The position numbers and the translations under genes are program-made. A DNA stretch of 64,000 bases from Adineta vaga (taxonomy: Eukaryota; Rotifera), in contig CP075493.1 of assembly GCA_021613535.1 (NCBI GenBank), forward strand, positions 13,516,001-13,580,000, in the 5' to 3' direction. Of the stretch, positions 53,349 through 64,000 are shown one piece after another. Under the pieces are notes generated by a model. It saw only the letters and a program-made list of their open reading frames with translations. It was not told the origin of the DNA and did not search any database. Position 1 is the first letter of the stretch. Every line of letters begins with the position of its first letter.

Positions 53349-55162
53349 ATTGATCGAATGTAATCTTACTTTTAATAATCTGATAAAAAATGAAACTAAA
53401 CGCGTATGTACCGAATATAGAGTACTACTTATAAGGATAAATTTCTTTTTGTTTAGTTGACAGTAAAAAGTAACTTTTATTCTTTTGGTAAAATAACAGA
53501 TATAATATTATTTTCATATAAAAATATACGATGAGAATGTGGAACGATGACAAATTATGTATACTTATTCGAACTGAGAGCCGTTGCATTCCTGATTTTT
53601 AAAGCTTTTTCTCTTTTTTTAATTGACATGCCTCTTATAGATTTTTTTCCATAATTATATAAAAAGATCGTATCATTAATTAAACTGATTGTTAATCTAC
53701 ATTTTCATATAAACATTTATATATAGAGTGGATGGACGATATTACCTCACAATTTTTTACTTTCGTAATAAATCGTTGATATTTCGACTTCTATGCATCT
53801 GTTTGAGTTTATGTTTTGATTACGGAATCGAGCGAACATTTCTCTATCGATCTACATAACTTTTAATCAAAAATACCAAAACACAACTGACCACTGATCG
53901 AAACAAGAAGACCTACCTCAAATTTCTTTCGTTTCTTCTCTCTTCCTAATCGCATCTTTCCAGCAAAAATGTACAGAACCATTCGAAAAAACATGATTTT
54001 GGGTAGAAAATTGTAACGTTTTAGGTCAAAAATTATTCGCGATCAGAAAAACAGATGTCGTTGCTACCCGAAATTCGGAATTTGAAGAAATGGTCAATAG
54101 AAGAAAGAAAGATTAAGTGAAGGGCTATGCGATTATATAGGTGGAATATGAGTTTTCCCTTCTCTGTTTCTCGAATTAGTCCTCAAAAAAGCCATACATT
54201 TAGTGTATGTACCCTCGCACAACTGTTGTCAATTTTTCGTTGTATCTTTTTGCGCTTTTTGTATAATCTTATTTATCTGGTGTTTCTGTTATTATTCAAT
54301 TCAAATAAAATACTTCTTTTTTCTCAGAAAACCTTTTTTTCACAACGTTTCCTTAAGCTTCTACCATTGATAAACATCGTGTGTCTGATCGAGGAAAAAT
54401 GAGCATTAGAAGTACGGTATGATTAACTTCCAACTATATTGTCAGATAGTCCTGAAAAATGTTTGCTCTATTCCGCAATCAAAAAATAAACTCAAATGGA
54501 TGTAGGACTGCTGAGATAGTAAGACGTTTTTGAAAGAAATTGAAATAGATGATGTAATATCGTCTACCTGCTCTATATAGTAGCATTTGAAATAACGTTT
54601 TTTTGAATCTTCTTTTCGTACTATTCAGAGAAAGATAATTAGAGTTATTCCATCCGAGCAATCTTTATTTATGAAAGACGGCATTTGTAAGTGTCACACA
54701 ACTTGTTTCTTTTCTATATTGTTGTTGATATTCATATGGATTCGATTATAAATGATTTATTAATATTTCCGGTTAGTTACCCATAATTATTCCAACTATA
54801 TGGTCATAATAAAATATATTACATTTCCTAACGGATTGTTAGAAGTTAATTCGACGTAAATTCTCCAAGAAAAATGCTTAAAGAAACAATTTCACACTAG
54901 CGACATCTATTCCATATCTTTCGTAAACGACTTTTTTCTCAAAAACAATATATTCTGAAAGAGTGACTCAAACTCTGTTGATTTGAAAATAAATTCGAAT
55001 GAAATTCATTTCTAATGCGCATGTTTTTTCCAATCAAAACGGAAGTTCTTTTTTTTAGAACGTCATAATATCCTTATTGGTTCTGATCCATTGACGTCAG
55101 ATATCTAAATACATAAACACTTAGTGCGTTCTTCCACTAACTTCGATATATACTAATTAGAC
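53349..55162. other. Intergenic, no gene seen
   Basis: The longest spacer of the window, 1.8 kb between a leftward GPCR and the rightward coiled-coil/NHL gene. Frames at 54127-54402 (+) and 54479-54661 (-) are Phe/Leu/Ser-rich and unlike proteins. No repeat or RNA gene is evident. Confidence 0.4.
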
Positions 55163-57061
55163 ATGATAAACAACACAACTCAATATTTCAAAGGTAAAAC
55201 AGTGCAAAAATTTGCATATCTTTGCAAATAAATTTTCTCAAATAGATTCAGATGAATATCAGCAAGTATTTAATGAAGAACTGAATATAATTATCAATCA
55301 TTGTAGTCGATTTAAAGAAAAACTTATCGAAGAAAAAGAAGATTCACAAGATCATTCATTAATCGAACAAATTAATCAATGGGAAGAAAATTCCATTGAA
55401 AAAATTCAACAAACAGCACAAAGATGTCGAGACCTTGTTGTTGAATATAGAGAAACATTTTTTTATGATATCGAACAAAAATTTAGTCAATTATTTGAAC
55501 GAATTAATGAAATTCAGAAAGAAGCTAAATTCGATGAAACGGATTTGAATGAATTCAAACGAAAATTAATGGCTCTAGGTGAAAAATTGAGTAATCCAAT
55601 AATTATTTCGATTCAAAAACATGCGCAATCATTTATTCATCCAATTTCGGTTATTTCATCGAAAAGTAAGTTCAAATTGCAGTGGCACGAAACTTTTTTG
55701 AGACAAAGATATATTCCACAACAAGATACAAAAAAAAGTATTACAATTTCATATCAAGTCTTTGCCAGATTAGAATTATTATTATCAATAAAATTAATTT
55801 TTTGTTTCTTTTTAAGTTTCAACAGATATTTCACTTACTATGACAGGTATTCTATCTATATTTTTGAATAGATAGACTAATTCTTCTTATGTAAATATCT
55901 TATAATCCTTCACTACTCATACCATTAGTACCAGCAATTCTTCTCACTCCTATTCGTACGAATTCAGCACAAATAAAACTTTTTTTGTTTATATATCAGA
56001 TTTTCATTATTTATCACTTTGTTTTCATTAGATCGGTCATCAACCACTCAAAAATCATCATTTCAAGAAAACGGTAAATTTCGTTGTTGGATTTTCTTTT
56101 ACAATTCAAATTTTTAGAATCAACTTTCAAAGAATATGGAAATATTATAGCTGGAGGAAATGGCAATGGAGGAGAATTAAATCAGCTCTATCATCCCGGT
56201 GGTATCTTCGTTGATAAAAACAAAACAATTTTTATTACTGATTGGGGAAATAATCGTATTGTTGAATGGAATTGCGATGCAAAACAAGGACAAATCATTG
56301 CAGGTGGAAATGGACAAGGAAATCAGATGAATCAGTTATATCGACCGACAAATATCATTGTTGATGAACAAAATCATTCACTTATTATTGCTGACTCAAT
56401 GAATAAACGCGTAATTCGATGGTTTAATGATCAGCAGACGCAAGAAATTCTCATCGAAAATATTTACTGTTGGGGTTTAGCGATGGATAAAAATCGATTT
56501 CTGTATGTTACTGATACAGAGAAGAATGAAGTTAGAAAATGGAAAATAGAAAAGATTAATGAAAACAAAGAAGGAACATTAGTTGCAGGTGGAAACGGAA
56601 AAGGAAATCAACTTAATCAATTTAATCATCCTACTTTCATTTTTGTTGATGAAAATCGATCTGTTTATGTATCAGATTCGAAAAATCATCGTGTGATGAA
56701 ATGGCAAAGAGATGGAAATGAAGGAATTATTGTAGCTGGAGGAAATGATGAAGGCATTAATCTCAATCAATTATCGCATCCTCGAGGATTATTTGTTGAT
56801 CAAATGGGACACATCTATATCGCAGATTGGGGAAATCATCGAATAGTAAGATGGGGTAAGGAAAATGTAGAAGGTGAAATTATTGTTGGCGGCAACAGAA
56901 AAGGACATGGGTTGAATCAACTGAATAGTCCTAGTGGTTTATCATTTGATTTGGAAGGAAATCTTTATGTTGCAGAATGGAGAAATCATCGAATTATTCA
57001 ATTTGACAAATTCGTCGAAAAAACTTTCAATGGAAAACGAAAAAAAATAAGCAACTTTTAG
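55163..57061 (+). CDS. Coiled-coil plus NHL-propeller protein (TRIM-NHL-like without RING/B-box)
   Basis: Exons 55163-55193, 55246-55665, 56032-56073 and 56118-57061; 1437 nt, 478 residues. Introns are 52, 366 and 44 bp, and all joins keep the frame. Residues about 11-150 form a long coiled coil (FNEELNIIINHCSRFKEKL...EKIQQTAQRCRD...RINEIQKEA) like that following the B-box in TRIM proteins. A short Ser/Thr/Gln spacer leads to a six-bladed NHL propeller with repeated VAGGNGxGxxLNQLxxP and YIADWGNHRIVRW motifs. RING and B-box are absent, and no signal peptide is present, so this is a cytosolic protein-interaction scaffold rather than a ligase. The open frame through 55666-55871 is intron sequence. 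Confidence 0.85.
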
Positions 57062-57148
57062 TTTTATATAAAGAGTATTTTTAATATTTTTTTAAAAAGA
57101 AAAAAGATTTTTTATTTTTAAATTTTGTTGCATTAGCTTATATCCTTA

Positions 57149-57187
57149 GGGTGAAGGTGTGAATCTAGGTATATCACATCTACACCC
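57149..57187. repeat. GGGTG hairpin, diverged member
   Basis: GGGTGAAGGTGTGA (57149-57162) and TCACATCTACACCC (57174-57187) pair at 12 of 14 positions over an 11-base loop. It lies between the convergent ends of the NHL gene and the monooxygenase gene. Confidence 0.55.
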
Positions 57188-57202
57188 AAGCATACCAAAT
57201 AT

Positions 57203-58433
57203 CTATAATTCAATACCATACACCCAACGAAGATCGTCGATATTAATATTTTTACGTAACATCTCGTTTCTTCGTTGGCATTCTTCTGCTTGTATGCACA
57301 CTCTTGCTTCACCTTGACGTCTAGCTGCTTGAGCAAGATGTGTCGTTCGTGTCTTACGTAGTTGTGTGTAATTTTCAAACGCATTAATATGATTGTCGAT
57401 GTTTGATTTCCATAATTTGATAAGATAATAGGCATCTTCCATTGCTTGATTAGCTCCTTGTCCAAGATGAGGTGAAGTAGCATGTGCTGCATCACCTACC
57501 AATACGACATGATCTTTGTACCATGTCGATAGTTCCGGTCGATCATATAAACCAACTTTAATTAAACGAGATGTATTCGAAATGAGCTTATCAACAGGTG
57601 ATGCCCATTCAGCGAAACCACATTCTTGAATGAATTTCAGAATTTGTTCGTTACTTATTGATCGCCAAGATTCGTTATTAGCAATTGGTTCACGATATGT
57701 ACATGCAAAACATGCTTCTTTCGAATTAAATGGATAAGTTATAAAATGTGTTCCTTTGTCACCATAAACATTGAGTATTGTCGATCGATCTAATTGATCT
57801 ATACGATCACTAATACCGATTGTTTGAGTAAGACCAGTATAAGTTGGTTGATCAAAACCAAATAAACGTTGTCGAACAGTTGAACGAAGTCCGTCGGCAC
57901 CAACAAGATAATCGCCCGTTACTTTAGAACCGTCTTCAAACTGAACATTTACATGGTCATCGGATTGAGATAATTCACATAGAGATTTATTAAAATAAAC
58001 AGGAATTATTTGACGATTCAATTCATCATGTAATAAACGTAAGACGACTGTACGTTTTACACCCATAGAGGATATCCGAAATGTATCGAGTAATTTTCGA
58101 TAGAATATTCATTGATTATAGTACCATCCGATGTTCGGTGAGAAAGATAATCTAATGGTGCTCCATGTGATAGAAATTTTTCAACCAAACCAGGTATTTG
58201 TGCTAGAATTTTTAGACCATTTGGAGCTAATGCGAGTGAACCCTACACATCAAAGATTTTTTCATAAATATATAGAATATATTAAGTACTAAATCGTTCA
58301 TACTTACTCCAACATCATCAAGAGCTATTACACGTTCATAAATTTCTGGAGAAAATCCATTTTGTTTAAGAAAGAGTGACGTAAGTGAACCAGCTATACC
58401 GCCACCGATTACAATTACTTTTTTACCAGACAT
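57203..58433 (-). CDS. Class A FAD-dependent aromatic-type monooxygenase (one apparent frameshift)
   Basis: Exons 58433-58308 and 58242-57203 (65-bp GT-AG intron). The N-terminal FAD motif is GGGIAGS at residues 10-16, the DG motif is LVGADGLRSTVRQRLF, and the GD motif is VLVGDAAHATSPHLGQGANQAMED. This is the salicylate/para-hydroxybenzoate hydroxylase and zeaxanthin-epoxidase type. These enzymes use NAD(P)H and O2 to hydroxylate or epoxidise small, often aromatic substrates. The frame changes near 58072: GYP is in one frame and SMGVKRT in the next, as if one base were missing. Total 1166 nt, one short of a multiple of three (388 residues if repaired). Decayed copies lie at 52233 and 61750. 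A bacterial or fungal source is plausible for this class in rotifers. Confidence 0.8.
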
Positions 58434-58854
58434 TGTGCGGTGTAGAAGCGTATTTTTATTAATGTAATTCAAAAAATTTTGTTATCAGTATTCTTTGTTT
58501 AAGATTGGTGAATGGGGAGAACGTGTAAATTTCTCATCAATGTCTTATTCAATCATAGACTATCATTAGATGTCGCACTATCATCTTAAATATCAATATC
58601 TTTATATATTGTTTCTTTTGAGAGTCTGGATGTGCCTATGGATAAAAACACCTATCTGAAAGAGAACTAATTGGTGGATATATAAATCATTTTATTGAAA
58701 ACTAAGAGAATACATCATATCGAAGAATCTATAATGCGAGCAGTACAAAAGACAAACATATAAGTAATGAGGAGACATACTATACAGTTTCTGAATACGC
58801 TTTGATCAAACGAGAAACATAAATACTCACTTATATCTAGTTTAGATTTGAGTG
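58434..58854. other. Intergenic, upstream of the monooxygenase
   Basis: AT-rich; presumably holds the monooxygenase promoter and the decayed 3' flank of the GPCR remnant. Nothing else recognised. Confidence 0.35.
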
Positions 58855-59197
58855 TATTTACAAAAATTAAACCATCGATTCCTAAGTGATTGCATCGATT
58901 TTTTAAATGTTTTTCGTAACATAGTGCTCGAACCATAACTGATATGAAAGGTCGCAATAAACTTGTTAAATGAAATATTCAATTTGTTGTTGTTCGACGC
59001 TCTTCTTTACAGAACTGGTAAGTAAATTGTATGCAACTGCACTAGATCGTATGACTCCGATTACAATGGACACAGAAGCTTGTGCAAGTACTTAAAATGA
59101 GTAACTGTCGATTTATTCGTTGGTTGCCCTGTGTCTGATTATCCACATAAGTACTCAAAGGAACCCGATTTTTCGATTGTTGTATGTGAATCCATAT
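58855..59197 (-). pseudogene. GPCR remnant, third copy of the 52422/59635 type
   Basis: Reading leftward, sequence corresponding to ICL3, TM6 and TM7 of the 52422/59635 receptors can be followed (IHIQQSKNR, then NQRINRQLLIL, then the KK-S-EQQQIEYF block and the SSxMxRKxFKKS tail). It is followed with frame changes, stops and deletions. The N-terminal two thirds are missing. It lies between the monooxygenase gene and the intact copy at 59635, and supports repeated local duplication. Confidence 0.75.
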
Positions 59198-59634
59198 CTC
59201 GGTTGAACGAATGCATTAGTTTTGTTGAGTAAATAGATTAAAATGAAAAATTCTATGTGCAGTAATGTTGAAGTATATAATGGAGAGGCAATTATAGATG
59301 CATTTTGTGTGAATATATTTTACAAAACTAGAATAGTTGCTCAGCACTTATAGAAATAAACGGGTACATATGCGTTTCAATTCAACTTTGAAGTGCTTTA
59401 AGATATATTAATGTGTTTTTAATGAATAAGTGAATCTGTTTTCGTTACATTAAATTCATTTTTAATAACAGCATAGTCAAATGCGTACGAATGCATCGAG
59501 GGTATAATAAGTGAGATATGAATACATTACACACAATCGCATAAGATAGAAAAAAGTGTACGTGTATATTTTTGAAAAAGATAATATTTTCTTTAATCTA
59601 CGACGAAACATATTTACTTATATTTAGGATGAGT
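59198..59634. other. Intergenic, no gene seen
   Basis: AT-rich spacer between the decayed and intact receptor copies; no further homology to the receptor is visible in it. Confidence 0.35.
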
Positions 59635-60594
59635 TTAATCACGTTTACAACGATGAAAGCATCGATTCATTAATGATTCCATGGATTTTTTAAATACTTT
59701 TCGAAACATACTGCTCGAACTATAATTGATATAAAAGGTCATACCAAACTTTGTGTAAAAAGTGAGAGTGCTTATTTGCAGAATGAAATATTCGATTTGT
59801 TGCTGTTCGATACTCTTCTTCACAGAACTCGTAATCACATTGTATGAATAAGTAATACCACGTTGCATTCCGATTACAGCAGAAATGATAGCCTGTACAA
59901 ATATTAGAATGAGTAATTGTCGATTCATTCGTTGAATACGAACTGTCTGATGACTGACCTCAGTAGTCGTAGTAACACGATTTTTCGATTGATGTATGTG
60001 GATCCATGTCATGATGCCAAAAATAAACGTGCCTCCATCAGGAATAAGAAAAGCAAAAACATCACCATAAACAGTGACAAGGATTGTTTCGAGGCCAGGT
60101 AATGGTGCACATGTTCCATTACGAAGATCAAATATGATCAGTTGAAACATCCCAGAAATCAATATAAAAAGCATACTCATGATGAAAACACGCCGAGCAA
60201 ACCACATCGAACTCAACCGTCGCCAATGAGCATGTGGTGATGTCGATACACATCGATCAAATGTTGCTAGTAGAAGACATGTTGAAGCCATTGCTGGTAA
60301 ACAGACAAGAGAGTAACCACGTATTTTACAAATACCACGATTAGTAACATTCAAGTTGTTGCCAAAATATTCTGTAGCCAAACGAATGATAATACCAAAA
60401 TTGATGAAGAATAAATCAAGTGAAGAAGAACTGATTAAATAAAATATGCAAGCTTTTGTTCGAAAGTCTTTTGATAATAATGTGATAAGGTTAAGAATAT
60501 TCCCAATTGTTCCAATAATTAATATAGTAAAGAAACCGTAGATATTAATATAAAGCGTTATTTCTGTCAATAGTACCATATTAATCGAATGCAA
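59635..60594 (-). CDS. Class A GPCR (duplicated pair, copy 2)
   Basis: Intronless, 319 residues; the start ATG at 60594 gives MHSINMVLLTEITLYI, and the second ATG in that string (MVLLTEI) aligns with the start of copy 1. Seven membrane segments, DRC after TM3 and the FGMTFYINY TM7 end are the same as in the gene at 52422. Differences concentrate at the N-terminus, in ICL3 (an added TTTEVSHQTVRIQRM stretch) and in the last 60 residues. A 257-bp block (60104-60360) is identical to 52873-53129, while the flanks differ at several percent of positions. The copies are probably both functional. Ligand unknown. Confidence 0.87.
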   Translation of the reverse strand: MHSINMVLLTEITLYINIYGFFTILIIGTIGNILNLITLLSKDFRTKACIFYLISSSSLDLFFINFGIIIRLATEYFGNNLNVTNRGICKIRGYSLVCLPAMASTCLLLATFDRCVSTSPHAHWRRLSSMWFARRVFIMSMLFILISGMFQLIIFDLRNGTCAPLPGLETILVTVYGDVFAFLIPDGGTFIFGIMTWIHIHQSKNRVTTTTEVSHQTVRIQRMNRQLLILIFVQAIISAVIGMQRGITYSYNVITSSVKKSIEQQQIEYFILQISTLTFYTKFGMTFYINYSSSSMFRKVFKKSMESLMNRCFHRCKRD

Positions 60595-61749
60595 CCATAG
60601 AATTGATAAAAGAAAACTAAAACTAAATGTGTTTGTACCGACGGAATAGAATGATCTTCATGAATGCGTTTCTTTTTTTCTTTCTGTAAAATATGTAGCT
60701 GATATTCCAAACGATGGCATTCTAATTTTCAGTCAGGCGAGAAGATAAGCTGAGAAATATCACTTGACTTCACATGCATAAAACTTTGAAAGAATTATAT
60801 TTTGAAATCTAAAACGACAACAAATAACACATTATATTTCCTGATTTTGCAACTTTTTCTTCTTTCTTTTCTAAAATACTATTTATATCTTTAATTGACA
60901 TCTATCAACATCAGCATCTTTGTTCATTCGATATAACCATATAGTAACTCGTTCTTGTTAAAACCCTTGTCGAGGTTGAATACTTGTTTCATGTCTTTTT
61001 TTTTAATAAACTCATTGTATTGTAATTAAATTCGGCATCAAATTTCAATTACATATCTCGTCATTATTTATTTGAAACCTCTCTAATTAGCTGGATGTTT
61101 TCTCTCATTTATAATCAGCCATCATCGGATTATGAAAGTATTCTTGGCTATGATATATTTTGATTTGTTTCAAATATATATCAATGAATCTTCTTATTTT
61201 TATTCAAAATAGAATGTTACTCAAAAACTGGGAAGAAGAAACGATAATTATCATTACTCTGTAGGTACAAAGACAATTTTACAAATCAAGTTCAACTGTT
61301 CAATCGACAATTTTGATGATTTTCTTCATCTGTGTAAGAATGCATGATGTAAACACACTCAAAGTTAATAGCGTAGGATAACTTCATTCCATTATAACTA
61401 TATAGATTTTGATATAAGAAAAAAATATGCATTTTGTTTCAATTCGATAAATATTTTATGTCAGAGATTGTTCTTAGGAAATTCATAGAAAAATTTACTT
61501 GTTTTTGAATTGACATTGTAAAGATTGTTTTTCCATATTTCCTATCACTACTGGTAAATAACTGGCTAATTGATTTCTTTTTCTCAGATTCTTCATCGTT
61601 ATCAACACTCATCATGTTCTTACAATCAGAGAAATGAATAGCATATGTTGTCTTATACTATGATAATATAGACAAAAAGAATGGAAGACAAATTCATTTA
61701 GAGATTATTTACTCAACATCAAATCATTTCTCTTTCATCTTTAAGATTT
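60595..61749. other. Intergenic, no gene seen
   Basis: AT-rich, upstream of GPCR copy 2. A short stretch next to the gene keeps weak similarity to the upstream region of copy 1 (53349 onward). No gene, RNA or repeat recognised. Confidence 0.35.
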
Positions 61750-61975
61750 GATTTCACCAAATGTACATGCAAAACATAATTCTTTCGATTTGAATGGATA
61801 TAAATAATAATATATGTTCCTCTTTTTCCATAAATGTTAAATGTCATCGATCGATCTATTGAACGATCACTATAGTAATGATTGGTTGATCAAAGCCAAA
61901 TGAAAAGTCGTCGATCAGAACTGACGAGATAATAATCAGTCAACATCAAACCATCTTCAAATTGAAGGAGTGTGT
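61750..61975 (-). pseudogene. Decayed FAD monooxygenase copy
   Basis: ACATGCAAAACAT..TTCTTTCGA, GTTCCT.T.T..CCATAAA, TCGATCGATCTA, ATTGGTTGATCAAA.CCAAAT and CATCTTCAAA.TGAA follow, in order, the gene at 57699-57950. This covers the middle of the protein including the DG-motif region. Deletions and stops leave no frame. With the remnant at 52233 this makes three monooxygenase copies in the last 12 kb. Confidence 0.75.
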
Positions 61976-62234
61976 ATGGGCAATATATTTATCTGATATC
62001 TCATCCAAATCATGATTCGGAGGATACAATCATGAAATATGAACTGAAATGAGTAATCTGTATCTCAACATCGATTACCATTGCGACACAGATTGTATTA
62101 TAAATAATAACATAGTGCTCATGAATTTATTATTTATTGTAATTTTCAAACTATTAATTGACAGTTATCAAAGATCAAGAGATAATGTGATAGATTCATT
62201 TTTTTGATAATTGATGCTGTTATATAGTCATTTG

Positions 62235-63262
62235 TCAAATTGTAGGCACTATGCGATTTGGTTTGAAGACAAAACAACATAGATGTCGTTTAACTTGTTG
62301 ACGAAATCGATTTGAAACGATCAAAAATACGTAGAACGTACTCTTAGATCAAAATCAAATATTGTTATGAGATTCATAAAGGGAAACATATTCAACTTAC
62401 TCCAGCTCCAAAAACATTGTTAAAATTGATAATATTGTTAACCAAATATTCAATGCTTCTCTGCTCTTGACTTTTCATCACAGAAGCTGATGCTAATGAA
62501 TATGCATAAAAAATTGCATACGGCACAACATAACCAATGTTCAATGCGATTTCTCCACAAATCATATAAGTAAGTTGTCGATCAGCACTTTGTAATTGAC
62601 GCATGTTTCCTAAGGCCTTCATATTTCGATATCCAAGTGTACCAAATATAATCATCATGGTAACTGGAAGTATTATGTAAAAACCCCAAAGGCCAACATA
62701 AGCAAGATAAAGTTGCCAGAATTTATCATAGATGTTACATATATTCGAACTACATATAACCAAAAAAGAATGATCTACAATGGAATAGAATTTCAACGAA
62801 CCGTAGATCAGCATAGAAGAGAAATGGTATGCTTTGAGCTATCCAGAAAATAGCTACACCACCAGCAATACAATAAGCGCCTTTAATGTTACTGAATCGA
62901 CGTAGACGAGCAGAACGTGATGTCATGAAAAACTGATCAACAGTGGCTAACCATTGACATGTTAATGATATACCAGCAACAGCGAAAATAGTAGCATATT
63001 TAATTTTGCACCAAGCAACTGATTCACCACTAAGATCTCTGTCAAAACCCGTTGCAAGAATACGCATCAATGTCGCAAAAAACAAGTGAATACTGTGCAT
63101 AATTGCTGCTATGATTAGAAAGAATGTGCATGGTTTAGTACGATATGAACGATCAGCTGTAAATACAATGGTATTCATTATACAATCAAATAAACTCATG
63201 CAAAATAAAAGAGTGCCTGCATAGCACGCATACATTTGAGTGATGAATATCCATGTTGCCAT
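62235..63262 (-). CDS. Class A GPCR, two exons, with an apparent frameshift
   Basis: Exons 63262-62401 and 62342-62235 (58-bp intron inside TM7, as in the 31658 gene). TM1-TM4 read in one frame (RSYRTKPCTFFLIIAA in ICL1/TM2, VDQFFMTSRSARLRRFSN after TM3). Close to ECL2, around 62790, the frame must change by one extra base to continue with SSNICNIYDKFWQLYL, TM5, LQSADRQLTYM in ICL3, TM6 and the TM7/tail GAGSTFYVFLIVSNRFRQQVKRH. Total 970 nt, one over a multiple of three (about 322 residues if corrected). It may be an indel error or a recent pseudogene. DQF and SADRQLT place it with the 31658 receptor. Confidence 0.75.
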
Positions 63263-64000
63263 TGTATGTACTCCGATGCTTCTATATGTGAATATAGTAG
63301 GGTTATAAAGATGTTCTTTCTACTTTCTCTAAAAATAAAGTGGAGAAAAGAACGATGCATTAAGTAAATAAAATGAAAAAAACTGTTATACTCAACAGAG
63401 AGACAATCTAACAAGAGACCATATGTGGATTTATCTAACGACACATAAGTCGATAAATTATTTTACATGATAGTTTATCAAATTCAAAGATTTTCTCCCG
63501 TCAACGGCGATTAAGAGAAAAATCCTTCTGACGAGCTCAACGTATGTTTAGTTCTCTATTCTCCTTTTGAAAACCTAACAATTTTGAATATATTTTGATC
63601 CAAGTCATGAAGAAGATGTTTCATTTTCTTTTGGATAAAAAAATTTTCACTTTACTATGTATATGTGAGAGATTAGAACTGAAAGGTATTAAGAAGAACA
63701 CCAGAATAAAAAAAATTATATCAGATAATTAAATATTATATTTCTAAAAAATTGTTATAACACAAACTTCAAACATTTGAGCTATTAAGCCGCTGTGATG
63801 ATTTTAAAGAGGAACATTAATGATAAAAACAAAAAAAAATTATGTCATGAAAATTCATTGTATAAACTTTTTTTAATATAACATATTTTATGTTATCAAT
63901 TGTTGATTCAATAACCTAGGACTTCTAGAAGTTTTATTACGTCAATATATCAAGCGAAAAGATGCGATTAATGTTGATACGTATCAATATGTCACGAATA
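63263..64000. other. Intergenic to window end, no gene seen
   Basis: AT-rich sequence upstream of the last GPCR. The minus-strand frame 63196-63444 overlaps the receptor start in another frame and is a shadow. No element is recognised before the window ends. Confidence 0.35.

Noticed and set aside
54127-54402. 91-codon open frame
   Set aside because: Composition follows AT-rich DNA (Phe/Leu/Ser), no recognisable motif.
1-64000. CRISPR arrays, rRNA, tRNA genes, complete transposons
   Set aside because: No regularly spaced repeats, no cloverleaf with plausible A/B boxes that I could find by eye, and no transposase, integrase or reverse-transcriptase motifs in any frame.

Overview
The window looks like nuclear DNA of a bdelloid rotifer (Adineta/Rotaria-type). 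It is strongly AT-rich. Genes are dense and mostly split by very short GT-AG introns (about 47-65 bp). The gene content is typical of that group: NHL-repeat proteins, many small class A peptide-type GPCRs, AIG1/GIMAP-like GTPases, mucin-linked extracellular proteins and several genes with bacterial or fungal relatives. TGTGGG-type tracts, the repeat reported for bdelloid telomeres, also occur. The species cannot be named from sequence alone. I rebuilt most exon joins by hand; in most genes the spliced length is an exact multiple of three.

Layout. 0-4.5 kb: an unidentified tail, a seven-exon double NHL-propeller surface protein (-) and an F-box + LamG-like protein (+). 5.7-9.2 kb: a tandem trio of membrane-anchored AIG1/GIMAP-like GTPases (+). 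9.3-13.7 kb: a long foldback, a PAN-like/Thr-rich secreted protein (-) and an M28 peptidase gene carrying two lesions (-). 14.3-23.8 kb: a giant DUF3638/DUF3645 ATPase-like gene (+) with one in-frame TAA. 24.4-32.7 kb: a GPCR pseudogene, a trimethylamine-monooxygenase-like flavoprotein (-), an FG-GAP fragment beside hairpins, and two GPCRs (+). 33.3-39.2 kb: an extracellular glycoprotein, a B-box/coiled-coil/TLDc protein and two small helical proteins, one being an isolated dynein-stalk-like domain (all -). 39.6-47.1 kb: a small ABM-domain gene (+), an Rh-type ammonium transporter (-), an SK-type K+ channel (-) and a secreted GH3 glycosidase (+). 47.4-51.8 kb: a telomere-like tract, a GT15-like mannosyltransferase (-), an LRR fragment, a NADAR protein (-) and a polytopic membrane protein (+). 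52-64 kb: decayed and intact copies of a [class A FAD monooxygenase + GPCR] unit, a coiled-coil/NHL protein (+) and a last GPCR (-).

There is no operon logic. Neighbouring genes form tandem families (GTPases, GPCRs, monooxygenases) made by local duplication, and two GPCR copies share a 257-bp identical tract that suggests gene conversion. Several otherwise intact genes contain a single-base frameshift, most of them explainable by one missing base. This may be residual assembly error or real pseudogenisation, and it limits confidence in those genes. The most unusual signals are the dispersed GAGGGT/ACCCTC hairpin family related to telomere-like repeats, the in-frame TAA in the giant DUF3638 gene, the isolated dynein-stalk protein, and the monooxygenase-GPCR duplication array.
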